Positions 1 through 9,082 of a stretch of 20,504 bases of DNA are shown one piece after another. Numbering within the stretch: position 1 is the stretch's first letter; every line of letters starts with the position of its first letter. Source of the stretch: DASWHD01 sp036393335 (lineage in GTDB: Bacteria; CG2-30-53-67; CG2-30-70-394); assembly GCA_036393335.1 (NCBI GenBank), contig DASWHD010000167.1:1-20504 (forward strand). Reading direction: 5' to 3'. The translations under genes and the position numbers were made by a program. A model generated the notes under the pieces. The model ran no database searches and was not told the origin of the DNA. It saw nothing but the letters and a program-made list of their open reading frames with translations.

Positions 1-189
1 GCTACTGACGGCCAGCCGCAGGCCGGAGATGTCGATGGTCTCCTCCGTGGTGGTTCCACGTCCCGTCGAGTCCTGGTTGGAATCCGAGTCGGTGGAGTCG
101 TCGAGCCCATTGAAACGGATCTCACAGCCGCCCATCTGACCGATGGCGAGGACGAGGACCACAAGGAGGGACAGGAAGCGAACGGCCAT
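1..189 (-). CDS. Small putative lipoprotein, N-terminal part (runs off left edge)
   Basis: This open frame starts at ATG 187-189 on the minus strand and is still open at base 1, so only the first 63 codons are visible. A GGAG sequence lies 5 nt before the ATG. The N-terminus is a classic export signal: one Arg at position 4, a Leu/Val-rich hydrophobic stretch at about 5-17, then MGGC with Cys22 as the likely lipidated residue. The -3 position is Met rather than Leu, so the lipobox is slightly atypical. After the Cys comes a polar segment rich in Asp, Ser and Thr (about residues 29-50), as in surface-lipoprotein linkers, then ETIDISGLRLAVSS, where the folded part may begin. I do not recognise the family. 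It is probably a separate unit from the signalling operon to its right, which ends 132 bp upstream on the same strand. Confidence 0.6.
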   Translation of the reverse strand, partial: MAVRFLSLLVVLVLAIGQMGGCEIRFNGLDDSTDSDSNQDSTGRGTTTEETIDISGLRLAVSS

Positions 190-321
190 GGCGGCTCCGC
201 GCAGCGGGAAAGGAGGGCGGAGTGTAAATCACCGCCCCACCCTGCGCATGCCCCGCCCGACTCGGTGGTGCGATCCCCCTACGACGCGATCCACCGGCGG
301 GTGGAGCCCGCCGCCCGCGGC
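190..321. other. Short intergenic region between the diguanylate cyclase and the left-edge lipoprotein
   Basis: This 132-bp GC-rich gap follows the stop of the REC-GGDEF gene and precedes the lipoprotein start; both genes are on the minus strand. A short perfect stem, GGCGGG (296-301) against CCCGCC (307-312) with a 5-nt loop, lies just past the stop codon, but no T-run follows, so it is not a convincing intrinsic terminator. I see no clear promoter or RNA gene. Confidence 0.3.
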
Positions 322-1248
322 TCAACGAATGTGGTCGGTGCCCAGCTCGGCGCACGCGGTGCGGTTGCGTCCCTCCGCCTTCGCCTCGTAGAGGGCGCGG
401 TCGGCCGCGTCAATCAACAGGTCGATACGGCCCTCCTCGTCACCGATGCTGGAGGCCATGCCGAAGCTGGCGGTAAGCGATAGGCGCGCACCCTTCTCGA
501 CCACCTCGAGGTCCTCGACGGCCCGCCGCATACGCTCCGCCACCGGGCCCACGTCGGCAGCCGAGCAGCCGGGCAAAATCGCGAGAAACTCCTCTCCGCC
601 GTACCGTCCGATCTGGTCGTAGCGCCGGATCCCCGACTGGAGTGCGGCCGCGACGGCCGCGAGAACCCGGTCCCCGGCCTGATGGCCATAGGCATCGTTG
701 ACCTGTTTGAAATGGTCGATGTCCGCCATGATCAGGCTCAGGGGATACCCTTGGCGTCGCGATTGCTCGTAGGCGAGCGCCCCGCGTTCGAGGATCGTGC
801 GGCGATTGAGCAGGCCGGTGAGGGCGTCGGTCGTGGCCAGCTCTTCCGCCGCGGCCAGGGCCTGGCGCAGCTCATCCTGCAGGGTAAGGACCCGGTTGCC
901 CACCGCCAGGCGGGCATGCAGCTCCGCCAGATCGAGGGGTTTGGTGAGATAGTCGTCCACGCCGGCATCCATCGCGGCGAGAAAGCCGTCACGCCCCTCT
1001 TCGCCGGTAAGGAGGATGACGTAGATGTAAGGCGAGGCGAGGCGCCCGCGGATCAATCCCGTGAGCTGGAGGCCGTCGAGGCCGGGCATGATCCAGTCGG
1101 TGATCACCAGGCTAACGCCGGCAGCGACCAGTCTGCGCCACGCCTCCAGGCCGTCCCCGCACGACACGACGTCGTGCCCCCACTCCTGGAGGGTGTGCTC
1201 GAGCAAGCGCAGGCTCAGGCGATCGTCATCGGCGATCAGGATCCTCAT
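322..1248 (-). CDS. Response regulator with GGDEF output (diguanylate cyclase, PleD/WspR-like)
   Basis: This 308-residue protein should make cyclic di-GMP from two GTP in response to phosphorylation. The receiver domain covers residues 1-120, with acidic residues DDD 7-9, phospho-acceptor Asp51 in TDWIMPG, Thr81 and Lys103. A short helical linker (122-140) leads into a GGDEF domain starting at TTDALTGLLNRR. The active-site loop is GGEEF at 217-221, a catalytically competent form. An RxxD inhibitory site (Arg208-Asp211) sits exactly five residues before it, so product inhibition is expected. The ATG overlaps the TGA of the upstream hybrid kinase (ATGA), indicating translational coupling as the last gene of the four-gene signalling operon. 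It is therefore the most likely phosphorelay output. No membrane segment is seen, so it is cytoplasmic. Confidence 0.93.
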   Translation of the reverse strand: MRILIADDDRLSLRLLEHTLQEWGHDVVSCGDGLEAWRRLVAAGVSLVITDWIMPGLDGLQLTGLIRGRLASPYIYVILLTGEEGRDGFLAAMDAGVDDYLTKPLDLAELHARLAVGNRVLTLQDELRQALAAAEELATTDALTGLLNRRTILERGALAYEQSRRQGYPLSLIMADIDHFKQVNDAYGHQAGDRVLAAVAAALQSGIRRYDQIGRYGGEEFLAILPGCSAADVGPVAERMRRAVEDLEVVEKGARLSLTASFGMASSIGDEEGRIDLLIDAADRALYEAKAEGRNRTACAELGTDHIR

Positions 1249-3851
1249 AGCGTGCTCTCGGCCAGCGACTCCCGCAGGCGCGCAAACTCCTTCTCGATCA
1301 TCGCCAGGCTGGTCGCGGCATTCGCCAAGTCCCCCGCCTTCCCCTGCTGTTCGACCGCGAATGCCGCCTGCCGCAGGGGCTCGGCACCGATGTTTCCAGA
1401 ACTTCCCTTAAGGGTGTGTGCCACCTTGCGTACCGTGGCGGCATCCGCCCCGGCGATCGCCTCCGCCAGCGCGGCGATGCGTCGCGCGGCATCCTCCACG
1501 AACAGGTGGACCAACTCGTGAGCAAACGCCGCGTCCCCACCGGCGATCTCATGGAGGCGATCATAGTTCAGGGGTAACGACGCTCCCGGCTGTTCTTCAC
1601 GGGACGCGTCGCGCACCGTTTCCTGCACTCCCTGGGGAGCGCCAGGCCTGCCCCACCTGCCGATGACCCGCCGCAGCCCATCGAGGTGCAGTGGCTTGCC
1701 GAGGTAGTCATCCATGCCGGCGGCGAGACACAGCTCCCGGTCGCCCTTCATGACGTTTGCCGTGAGCGCGACGATCGGGACCCGGCCGCCCACCTCGACC
1801 TCGGCGGCACGAATCGCGCGCGCCGCATCGTAGCCATCCATCTCCGGCATCTGACAATCCATCAAGATGAGGTCGAAGTGGCCTTCATGCCATGCGCCGA
1901 CCGCCTCCTTGCCGTCGCTCACCACGTGCACGGAGTGGCCGAGCTTCTCCAGCGCCTTGACCGCCACGAGACGGTTCACGGCGTTGTCCTCGGCCAGCAG
2001 GATGCGCAGCGGTTGGACGGCTCCGAGCGACGTTCCGGGAACAGGCGGCGGCGCTGCCGCAGCGACCGCGGCGGCGCGGCCCGCCACCGCCTTGCGCAGC
2101 GGCAGGGTGAACCAGAAGGTGGATCCCCGAGCCACGACGCTCTCGAGACCGATCTCCCCACCCATCTGGGAGACGAGGCGCTTACTGATCGCGAGACCGA
2201 GACCGGTGCCACCGAAGCGCCGGGTCGTGGAGGTGTCGACCTGGGTGAAGGGATCGAACAGGCGATCCTGCGCCTCCTCGGGAATGCCGATGCCCGTGTC
2301 CTGCACCGAGAAGCGCAGGCGCACCGAATCCTCAAGCTCCTCCATGACCGTGACTCGCACCATGACCGTTCCGACATCCGTGAACTTCACCGCATTCCCG
2401 ATCAGGTTCAGTAATACTTGGCGGATCCGCCCGGGGTCGCCGCACACCACCTCGGGTACATCACGCGCGATGACCACGGCCAGCTCGAGCTGCCTCTGGG
2501 CAGCCCGGCCGGCCAGCAGCCGGGTGACCCCCTTGACACAACCGCGCACGTCGAGCTCGACCTCTTCGAGATCGATTCGTCCCGCCTCTGCCTTGGACAG
2601 GTCGAGGATGTCGTTGAGGATGGTGAGCAACGCCTCGGCGCTGGTCTTGATGGTCTGGGTGAGGCCGTGCTGCTCCTCGGTCAAGGGCGTGTCCGCGAGT
2701 AGCTCGGCGACGCCGAGCACACCGTTCATCGGGGTGCGGATCTCGTGGCTCATGTTCGCCAGGAACTCACTCTTGGCGCGGCTCGCCTCCTGTGCGGCAT
2801 GTAACGCTGTGGCGAGATCCTGGGTCCGTGCGTCTACTTTTTCCTCCAACTCGGTATGCAACCGGTGCAGCTTCTCGGTGTTCTCTTGGATCGAATCTAC
2901 CGTCCGATTGAAGACGGTCTGCATGAAACCCACCTCACCGACGGCGTCTTCCCGCACGCGGATCGAGAGATCACCGGCACCGAGGCGCGCGGCGGCATCG
3001 GCGAGGTCGCGCAGTGGCCGGGTCAGCCGCCCTGCGACGAAGAAACTGGCCGGGACACTCACCACGATCACCCCCAGGAAGAGGCCGATCAATCGTCGCT
3101 GCAGGGACCGCACCGCCCACAGCGCGGAGTCCGCCTCCTGGCTCATCGTGAGCCGCCAGCCGCGCGCGAACTCGGGGGCTCGATCATCAAGGGTAGCCTG
3201 GCCGACGAATCGCTCGCGGGCGGGATAATCTGACGGGATCTCGCCACTGCGCGCCAGCACTTCACCGTTCGGGCCCCACAGGACACCCTCGGCGTGCGCC
3301 AACACATTCGGAAAAGTGCTGACTGCTGGCCAGTCGATATGGGCCTCCAGGACGCCGGTAATCTCGGAGGATTTGTGCGGCGCGCGCAGGGGTACGGCGA
3401 TGATCAACTCCCCGTTTGCCGGCGACTGGATCACGGTCTCGCCGGACCAGACCTGCTCCGACTCCATCCACGGTTCGTGCGGATGACCGAGCAGCGACGT
3501 CTCACCCTCTGTGACCACTAACCGGCCATGGGCGTCGAAACCATGGAAATTGGCCATCCCGACATGCCCGCGGTGCATCGCCGCGAGCAGGTTGGCCACT
3601 TCGCCGCCCGGATCCCCATCCGGAATGCGGGTCATCGCCGGCAAGGTTGCGAGGGTCTCCACGTCCGCGACGATCTCCGCGACGGTCGCCGTGACGGCGG
3701 TGAGGCTCTCCCGCGCGGAGAGATTGAGGGTCTCGCGGACCTGGTGGGTCAGGGCCGCGCTCACCCGCGCCGTGACGATCCAGCCCGTCACCCCCATGGT
3801 GAGGCATAGCAGGCTGGCGATGACGGCGGTGAACAGGTAGCGGATGGACAT
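1245..3851 (-). CDS. Membrane hybrid sensor histidine kinase (sensor-HAMP-HisKA-HATPase-REC-HPt)
   Basis: This is an 868-residue BarA/ArcB-type hybrid kinase. Transmembrane segments at about 7-29 and 253-275 flank a ~220-residue extracytoplasmic sensor region, possibly a Cache fold. A HAMP linker (about 275-327) and coiled coil (325-360) follow. The HisKA domain has phospho-His369 in MSHEIRTPMNG. The ATPase domain (about 470-585) has the N box NLIGNAVKF and the boxes DTGIGIP and GGTGLGL. A receiver domain (616-735) has Asp665 in LMDCQMPEMDGY. A C-terminal HPt domain has His812 in AHTLKGSS. All phosphotransfer residues of a His-Asp-His relay are present. The final phosphate could pass to the co-transcribed REC-GGDEF protein, whose start overlaps this stop. 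The ligand is unknown. The start follows a G-rich Shine-Dalgarno-like stretch and lies 71 bp after the preceding gene. Confidence 0.93.
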   Translation of the reverse strand: MSIRYLFTAVIASLLCLTMGVTGWIVTARVSAALTHQVRETLNLSARESLTAVTATVAEIVADVETLATLPAMTRIPDGDPGGEVANLLAAMHRGHVGMANFHGFDAHGRLVVTEGETSLLGHPHEPWMESEQVWSGETVIQSPANGELIIAVPLRAPHKSSEITGVLEAHIDWPAVSTFPNVLAHAEGVLWGPNGEVLARSGEIPSDYPARERFVGQATLDDRAPEFARGWRLTMSQEADSALWAVRSLQRRLIGLFLGVIVVSVPASFFVAGRLTRPLRDLADAAARLGAGDLSIRVREDAVGEVGFMQTVFNRTVDSIQENTEKLHRLHTELEEKVDARTQDLATALHAAQEASRAKSEFLANMSHEIRTPMNGVLGVAELLADTPLTEEQHGLTQTIKTSAEALLTILNDILDLSKAEAGRIDLEEVELDVRGCVKGVTRLLAGRAAQRQLELAVVIARDVPEVVCGDPGRIRQVLLNLIGNAVKFTDVGTVMVRVTVMEELEDSVRLRFSVQDTGIGIPEEAQDRLFDPFTQVDTSTTRRFGGTGLGLAISKRLVSQMGGEIGLESVVARGSTFWFTLPLRKAVAGRAAAVAAAAPPPVPGTSLGAVQPLRILLAEDNAVNRLVAVKALEKLGHSVHVVSDGKEAVGAWHEGHFDLILMDCQMPEMDGYDAARAIRAAEVEVGGRVPIVALTANVMKGDRELCLAAGMDDYLGKPLHLDGLRRVIGRWGRPGAPQGVQETVRDASREEQPGASLPLNYDRLHEIAGGDAAFAHELVHLFVEDAARRIAALAEAIAGADAATVRKVAHTLKGSSGNIGAEPLRQAAFAVEQQGKAGDLANAATSLAMIEKEFARLRESLAESTL

Positions 3852-3922
3852 GGCCTAGCACCCCCCGGCATTGGGCCGGACGGTGGGTAAGGCACGACGG
3901 CACAGATTTCTCGCCATGGGAT

Positions 3923-6900
3923 TTACGGTGATCGCTCCAGCCACGATCCACTGGCGAGATAGGCGGTCACCCGTTCGAGCTCCGCCCGACAGTCGGCCAA
4001 GAGCGTCGCTGCGCCAGCCAGCGACTCGGCGTGCTCCAGGGACCACGCCTTCTCGCGCAGCGGCTCGGCCCCGACGTTGCTGCTGCTCCCCTTGAGGGTG
4101 TGTGCGAGACGCTGGACCTCCTCGAGGTTGCCACGCGTGATCGCCTCGCCCAGGGCCGCGATCTGCCGCGGCGTGTCTTGCAGGAAATACTGCAAGATCT
4201 CGTCCACCACCGTTGTATCACCGTCGACCATCTCCAGCAGGTATGCACGGTTTACCGGCGTCACCTCTGCCATGATTGCTCTCTCCCCGTCATGTGGAGC
4301 CGACCTAGGCTCCCTGTGCCGCACCGCCCACCGCTCGATCACGGCTTGCAAGTCCCGCAGCTTCAGCGGTTTGGCAAGATGGTCGTCCATCCCCATCTGC
4401 AGGCACTTGTCGCGGTCGCCGCGCATGGCGTTGGCCGTCAGGGCGATGATTGGCACGCGGGCGCCGGTGTCGGATTCCTCCATGCGGATGATCTCCGTTG
4501 CCTGATAGCCGTCCATCTCCGGCATCTGGCAGTCCATCAGCACCAGGTCGAATCCGCTCCCTCGCCACGCCTCGACCGCCAGGGCGCCGTTCTCCACCGC
4601 CACGGGATGGTGGCCGAGCCGTTCGAGACTCTTCATCGCCACCAGACGGTTGACCACGTTGTCCTCCGCTACGAGGATCCTCAGGGGGGTGGTGGTCCGC
4701 CGCAGCGCCGCCGCCGTCTTCTCCGTGTCGCGAGTGACAGGACCGATCGCCTCGCGCAGATTCACCAGCAGTTGCGCCTGCGCCACGGGTTTCGGGAGGC
4801 AACCGGCAAAACCGATCTCCGCCAGGCGAATGCACTCCCCGCGCATGTCGATCGACGTCAACAGCACCAACTCGCAGGAGGCGATGTCCGGATCGCCCTT
4901 GATCTCCCGGGCGAGCATCTCGCCGTCCATCTCCGGCATCTGCATGTCGAGGATCGCCAGCTCGAAGGGGTCGCCGGCCCGGGCCTGTTCCCGCAACAAG
5001 GCCAGGGCCTCGTCACCGGCGGCGGCCTCGCGGAACCGCATGCCCCACGCCGCGAGGAAGTGGCGCAACACCTCGCGATTCGTGGCGTTGTCGTCGACGA
5101 TCAGGCAATGCGCGCCTTCCAGGTCACCCTCGGCCAGGTCCGGCGACGCATCACCCCCCTGCCGGGTGAGGAGGGGGAGCACGAACCAGAAGGTGGAGCC
5201 GGCGCCTGCGACACTCTCCACGCCGATGTCCCCCCCCATGCCCTCCACCAGCTTCTTGCTGATCGTCAGCCCCAGGCCGGTGCCGCCGTACCTGCGGGTC
5301 GTCGAGGCGTCCACCTGGGTAAAGGAGGCGAACAACCGGCCCAGCGCGCCGGCGGGGATGCCGATGCCCGTGTCGGAGACGATGAACCGCAGCCAGGCCG
5401 CCTCCTCTCCGGCCTCCGCGAGGAGCACGCGGATGACCACCTCCCCTTCCTCGGTGAACTTGACGGCGTTGCCCACCAGGTTCATCAGGACCTGGCGCAG
5501 GCGTCCGGGGTCGCCACACACGGCGGTCGGCACGTCGGGCGAGATCGAGATCGCCAGCTCGATCCCCTTGGCCGCCGCGCGACCCGCGAGGAGCGCGCCC
5601 ACCTCCTCCACGCACAGCCGCAGGTCGAAGTCGACGCGTTCGAACTCCAGCTTGCCCGCCTCGATCTTGGAGAAATCGAGGATGTCGTTGAGGATCGTGA
5701 GGAGGGCGTCGGCGCTGTTCTGAATGGTGGTGACGAAGGCCCGCTGCTCCGCGGTCAAGTCGGTGTCGAGCAGCAGGTCCGCCATGCCCATGACGCCGTT
5801 CATCGGCGTACGGATCTCGTGGCTCATATTGGCGAGGAACTCGCCCTTGCTGCGGCTCGCTTCCAGGGCACGGTCGTGGGCGTGGGCTAGATCCTGATTC
5901 ATGCGCCGCAGCTCCTCCTGCACACCGAGCCGCTCCACGGCCACCCCGAGCTGGCTACCGATCCCCTCCAGCAGGGCCTGCACTCGGTCGTTCCACACCG
6001 GGTCCGTGTCGCAGTACACGCAGACCACCCCCACCACCCGGCCACCCGATTTCAGGGGCACGACGTAGTGCCCGTGGCTGGTGATCCCGTCGTGCCGGCG
6101 TTCGTGCCGCGGGTCGGTCAGGCAGTCGCCGCTCACGATCACCTCTCCCGTTTCCAGGGCCCGGCCGCAGAGACAGGAGCCGATGGGGACGTAGCGCTCC
6201 TGGGCGAGGAACTCGTCGCCGAAGTCGCCGACGGTCTTCGCCAACTGCAGCATGGTCCCGGTCTGGTCGGCGAGAAAGGCGCAGGCCTTGCCGCGCATGA
6301 CCAAGAGATGGTCGAGCCCTACCAGCCGCTGCAATGCGCCACCGAGCAGCTCCTCGACGGTGTGGGCACCCTGGATCACGCGGTCCAGGTCGTGCAGCGT
6401 CTCCATCTCGGCATGGCGCAGGCGGAGCGCATCGGCTGTCCTCTTGCGTTCCACCTCCGCGCCGGCCCGCGCCGCGAACAAGGTGAGCAACGAGCCGAAG
6501 GCGAAGACCTCCGGCCTCTCCTTCACGTCCAGGAGGGCAATGAGGCCAAAGGGTTCGCTCGAGCCACCGAAGATCGGCACGCCGACGAACGACTCGATGC
6601 CCATCTGCCGGAGCAAGGCGCTGTCGGGAAAGAGGCTTGGCACCCCCCGCGGATAGTAAACGGGCTCTTTCCCCACCACGTCGGCGCAGGGCGTGTGGGC
6701 GATAGCGTAGTCGAAGTTCTCGCCGAAGCCCTCCCCGGACCAGAACGCCAGGGTCTGCAAGCACTCCCGATCATCGCCCACCAGGTCTGCGACCAAGGCG
6801 TAGCGGAAATCCAGGGCGAGGGCGAGGTGGCGCACCAGAGAGCGGAAGAAACGCTCCCCGGTGACCGCGGAGGTCCCCTCCACCACCCGCCGCAGCAAGT

Positions 6901-7492
6901 CGTCCGTCTCCCGCAGGCGTCGGGTGCGGCGGGTGTTGTGGACGGCCAGACCGGTGATCGTGGCGAGGGTCTTGAGAAACGTCACCTCCATATCGCTGAG
7001 GTGATCCCGATCCCGGCTGTAGAGATAGAAGACGCCGATGCGACCGTCCTCGCTGCCGATCGGGAAGCAGCCGAACATGCGGATGCCCTCGCCGTGGCAC
7101 AGCGTGCTGAGCCGGTGGTGGGCGTCGACGTCGTTGCTCAGGATGTAACGCTCGCCACAAAATGCCTCGTCCGCGAGGCCTCCGCGGTTACACGTGAAGT
7201 TGTCCAGGAAGTGCGCCGAGAGGCCGGTCGCCACCGTCGGCGGCACCTGGAAGCGGTGCCTGTCCTCGTCGAACAAGACCACGCAGGCGGCGTGGCACCC
7301 GGTCGCAACCAGGGCCGTATCCACCAAGATCTGGAAATGGGACGCCTCGTCCCCCTTGCCCGACAGCAACAGCGCCGCCGTGTTAAGGAGGGAGAAGAAG
7401 CCGATGGAATCCGTCCCGCTCCCGTGGTCCATGACGCGATCCACTCCCCCGCTGCACCTCCGTGACGCCTCGCCGGCCAGCCGGGGATTCAC
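3923..7492 (-). CDS. Cytoplasmic multi-GAF hybrid histidine kinase (GAF x3-HisKA-HATPase-REC-REC-HPt)
   Basis: This 1189-residue protein has no membrane segment. Three GAF-like sensor domains occupy about 50-190, 205-350 and 370-525. The third contains a Cys/His-rich stretch (Cys440, Cys442, Cys457, His463, His473, His475). HisKA has His558 in MSHEIRTPMNG. The ATPase domain runs about 655-775 (NLVGNAVKF, DTGIGIP, GGTGLGL). Two receivers follow: REC1 (about 795-915) with Asp849 and Lys901, and REC2 (about 938-1055) with Asp987 and Lys1041. A C-terminal HPt domain has His1131 in AHTLKGSSSN. The assigned start is a GTG whose GTGA overlaps the upstream stop. An ATG at codon 21 (about 7430-7432) is an alternative and would remove only a variable leader. 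The kinase, REC2 and HPt parts closely resemble the next gene, suggesting tandem duplication and divergence of sensors. It probably integrates intracellular signals into the same relay. Confidence 0.92.
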   Translation of the reverse strand: MNPRLAGEASRRCSGGVDRVMDHGSGTDSIGFFSLLNTAALLLSGKGDEASHFQILVDTALVATGCHAACVVLFDEDRHRFQVPPTVATGLSAHFLDNFTCNRGGLADEAFCGERYILSNDVDAHHRLSTLCHGEGIRMFGCFPIGSEDGRIGVFYLYSRDRDHLSDMEVTFLKTLATITGLAVHNTRRTRRLRETDDLLRRVVEGTSAVTGERFFRSLVRHLALALDFRYALVADLVGDDRECLQTLAFWSGEGFGENFDYAIAHTPCADVVGKEPVYYPRGVPSLFPDSALLRQMGIESFVGVPIFGGSSEPFGLIALLDVKERPEVFAFGSLLTLFAARAGAEVERKRTADALRLRHAEMETLHDLDRVIQGAHTVEELLGGALQRLVGLDHLLVMRGKACAFLADQTGTMLQLAKTVGDFGDEFLAQERYVPIGSCLCGRALETGEVIVSGDCLTDPRHERRHDGITSHGHYVVPLKSGGRVVGVVCVYCDTDPVWNDRVQALLEGIGSQLGVAVERLGVQEELRRMNQDLAHAHDRALEASRSKGEFLANMSHEIRTPMNGVMGMADLLLDTDLTAEQRAFVTTIQNSADALLTILNDILDFSKIEAGKLEFERVDFDLRLCVEEVGALLAGRAAAKGIELAISISPDVPTAVCGDPGRLRQVLMNLVGNAVKFTEEGEVVIRVLLAEAGEEAAWLRFIVSDTGIGIPAGALGRLFASFTQVDASTTRRYGGTGLGLTISKKLVEGMGGDIGVESVAGAGSTFWFVLPLLTRQGGDASPDLAEGDLEGAHCLIVDDNATNREVLRHFLAAWGMRFREAAAGDEALALLREQARAGDPFELAILDMQMPEMDGEMLAREIKGDPDIASCELVLLTSIDMRGECIRLAEIGFAGCLPKPVAQAQLLVNLREAIGPVTRDTEKTAAALRRTTTPLRILVAEDNVVNRLVAMKSLERLGHHPVAVENGALAVEAWRGSGFDLVLMDCQMPEMDGYQATEIIRMEESDTGARVPIIALTANAMRGDRDKCLQMGMDDHLAKPLKLRDLQAVIERWAVRHREPRSAPHDGERAIMAEVTPVNRAYLLEMVDGDTTVVDEILQYFLQDTPRQIAALGEAITRGNLEEVQRLAHTLKGSSSNVGAEPLREKAWSLEHAESLAGAATLLADCRAELERVTAYLASGSWLERSP

Positions 7493-9039
7493 CGCGCGGC
7501 GCCGACCGCGCCATCGGTTGCGCGCCGACTACCGCGACCGTCCTCCTGCTGCTCTCGACCCTGCATTCGCTGGGGGTACACCGGGATAGCGATGGTAAAC
7601 GTGGTCCCCTGGCCGACCGTCGACTGGACCGTGACGCGACCGTGGTGGCGCTCGACCAGACGTTGCATCGTCGCCAGCCCGAGCCCAGTGCCGTGTCCCT
7701 CTCGCTTGGTGGTGAAGAAGGGCTCAAAGGCCCGGGCCTGGGTCGCCTCGTCCATGCCGCAGCCGTTGTCGGTCACCGATAAATGGACGTAGCCGCCGCC
7801 CTGGCCGTGGGCTTCCTCGCCATCGCCAGGCGGGGTATAGCCGACGCTTACCCGGATCACCCCCGCCCGTCGCGCACCCTCGGGATCCGATCGCCCCGCC
7901 TCGACGATGGCGTCCCGTGCGTTGACGCACAGGTTCATCACCACTTGATGGAGCTGCTCGGGGTCGCCCCACAGCGCGGGCACGGTGCCCTCGACCTGCA
8001 AATCGATCTCGATGCCCCCTTTCAACGTCCGGCGCAGGAGGCGCACCACCTGGCCGCAGAGATCCCCCGGATCCACCTCCTGCATTCCCGGCTCCCGCTT
8101 GCGACTGAACGACAGGAGCTGCTGGGTAAGAATGGCGCCGTGCTGCGCCGCCTCCATGACGCTCGCCAGGCACGCCTGCATCTCTGCGTTGCCGTCCACC
8201 TCGACGAGCTCCAGGTTGCCCATGATACCGGTCAGGAGGTTATTAAAGTCGTGGGCGATGCCCGCGACGAGCTGTCCCAGGATCTCCATCTTCATGGAGT
8301 GGCTGATCTGGGCCTCGAGCTGGCGCTGCACGCTGATGTCCTGAGCCACCCCGACGGCGCCGACCACCCCAGCGAGGTGGTCCCACATGGGAGTGATGCG
8401 TGCCACGAGGGCACGTCCCTGGAAGGTGTCGTCGACGTTGACTTGATGGCCGGCCAAGGCCATCGAGTTTCCCGCCAAGATCTCATTGCAACTCGCGAAC
8501 ACCTCCGTGAAATGACGCCCCAAGAGATCGGTCGGGGTCAGACCCATGGCCAACAGGCCGGCGCCACCGCCGTAGGTGATCAATCCATCCCCGTTCACCG
8601 CCCAGACCATCGCCGGGAGATCGCTCATGACGCGCTGCAGGCGAGCCTCGCTCGCGGTCAACAATGACTGGAGCTGCAAGCGGTGGGCGGCGACCTGGAG
8701 CCGGATCTTGACCTGTGCCAGATCGACCGGCTTGACCAGGTAATCGTCGGCACCGGCCGCCAACGCCTGATCCACGTCGGTCATGTCGCCGCGCGCGGTG
8801 AGCATCAGAATCTGGACCCCGCACCCCAAGCGGTGGGCGCGGATCGCCCGACACAGATCCAGCCCATCCTTGCCGGGCATCACCCAGTCGAGGAGGAGGA
8901 TTGGGGGGGCCTGCGCCTGAAAGGCTGCCCAGGCTGCGTCGCCGTCTCCACAGGCGATCACCCGATGGCCCCAACCCTCCAGCATCCGCGCGAGGGCGTG
9001 ACGGGTGACGAGATCGTCTTCGGCGATAAGGATGACCAC
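7489..9039 (-). CDS. Histidine kinase with N-terminal receiver and PAS domain (REC-PAS-HisKA-HATPase)
   Basis: This is a 516-residue protein. The receiver domain (1-120) has Asp8, Asp9, phospho-acceptor Asp51 in LLLDWVMPG, Thr81 and Lys103. A PAS domain (about 131-237) starts SEARLQRVMSDLPAMVWAV. The kinase dimerisation helix has phospho-His263 in GIAHDFNNLLTG, a form typical of NtrB-like sensor kinases. The ATPase domain (about 345-490) carries LCVNARDAI, DNGCGM and GTGLGLATMQRL. The C-terminal 25 residues are polar and unstructured. With a receiver at its N-terminus it can accept phosphate as well as donate it, so it may act as an intermediate. It is the first gene of the operon. The start is a GTG preceded by AAGG 5 nt upstream; an in-frame stop lies close upstream, so no longer start exists. 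A palindromic repeat ends 43 bp before it. Confidence 0.92.
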   Translation of the reverse strand: MVILIAEDDLVTRHALARMLEGWGHRVIACGDGDAAWAAFQAQAPPILLLDWVMPGKDGLDLCRAIRAHRLGCGVQILMLTARGDMTDVDQALAAGADDYLVKPVDLAQVKIRLQVAAHRLQLQSLLTASEARLQRVMSDLPAMVWAVNGDGLITYGGGAGLLAMGLTPTDLLGRHFTEVFASCNEILAGNSMALAGHQVNVDDTFQGRALVARITPMWDHLAGVVGAVGVAQDISVQRQLEAQISHSMKMEILGQLVAGIAHDFNNLLTGIMGNLELVEVDGNAEMQACLASVMEAAQHGAILTQQLLSFSRKREPGMQEVDPGDLCGQVVRLLRRTLKGGIEIDLQVEGTVPALWGDPEQLHQVVMNLCVNARDAIVEAGRSDPEGARRAGVIRVSVGYTPPGDGEEAHGQGGGYVHLSVTDNGCGMDEATQARAFEPFFTTKREGHGTGLGLATMQRLVERHHGRVTVQSTVGQGTTFTIAIPVYPQRMQGREQQEDGRGSRRATDGAVGAAR

Positions 9040-9082
9040 CCGGACCTTATCGGTGGACCACGCAAAAAGTTACACGGGCTGG

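Noticed and set aside
285..330. Intrinsic terminator after the diguanylate cyclase gene
   Set aside because: A 6-bp GC stem exists, but no T-run follows on the minus strand, and such stems are common by chance in this GC-rich sequence.
1867..5890. Long plus-strand open frames (over 400 and 600 codons) opposite the two hybrid kinases
   Set aside because: They lie antisense to genes with complete recognised domains. Their translations are Arg/Ser/Pro- or His/Gln-rich with no domain signature, which is the expected by-product of high-GC codon use.
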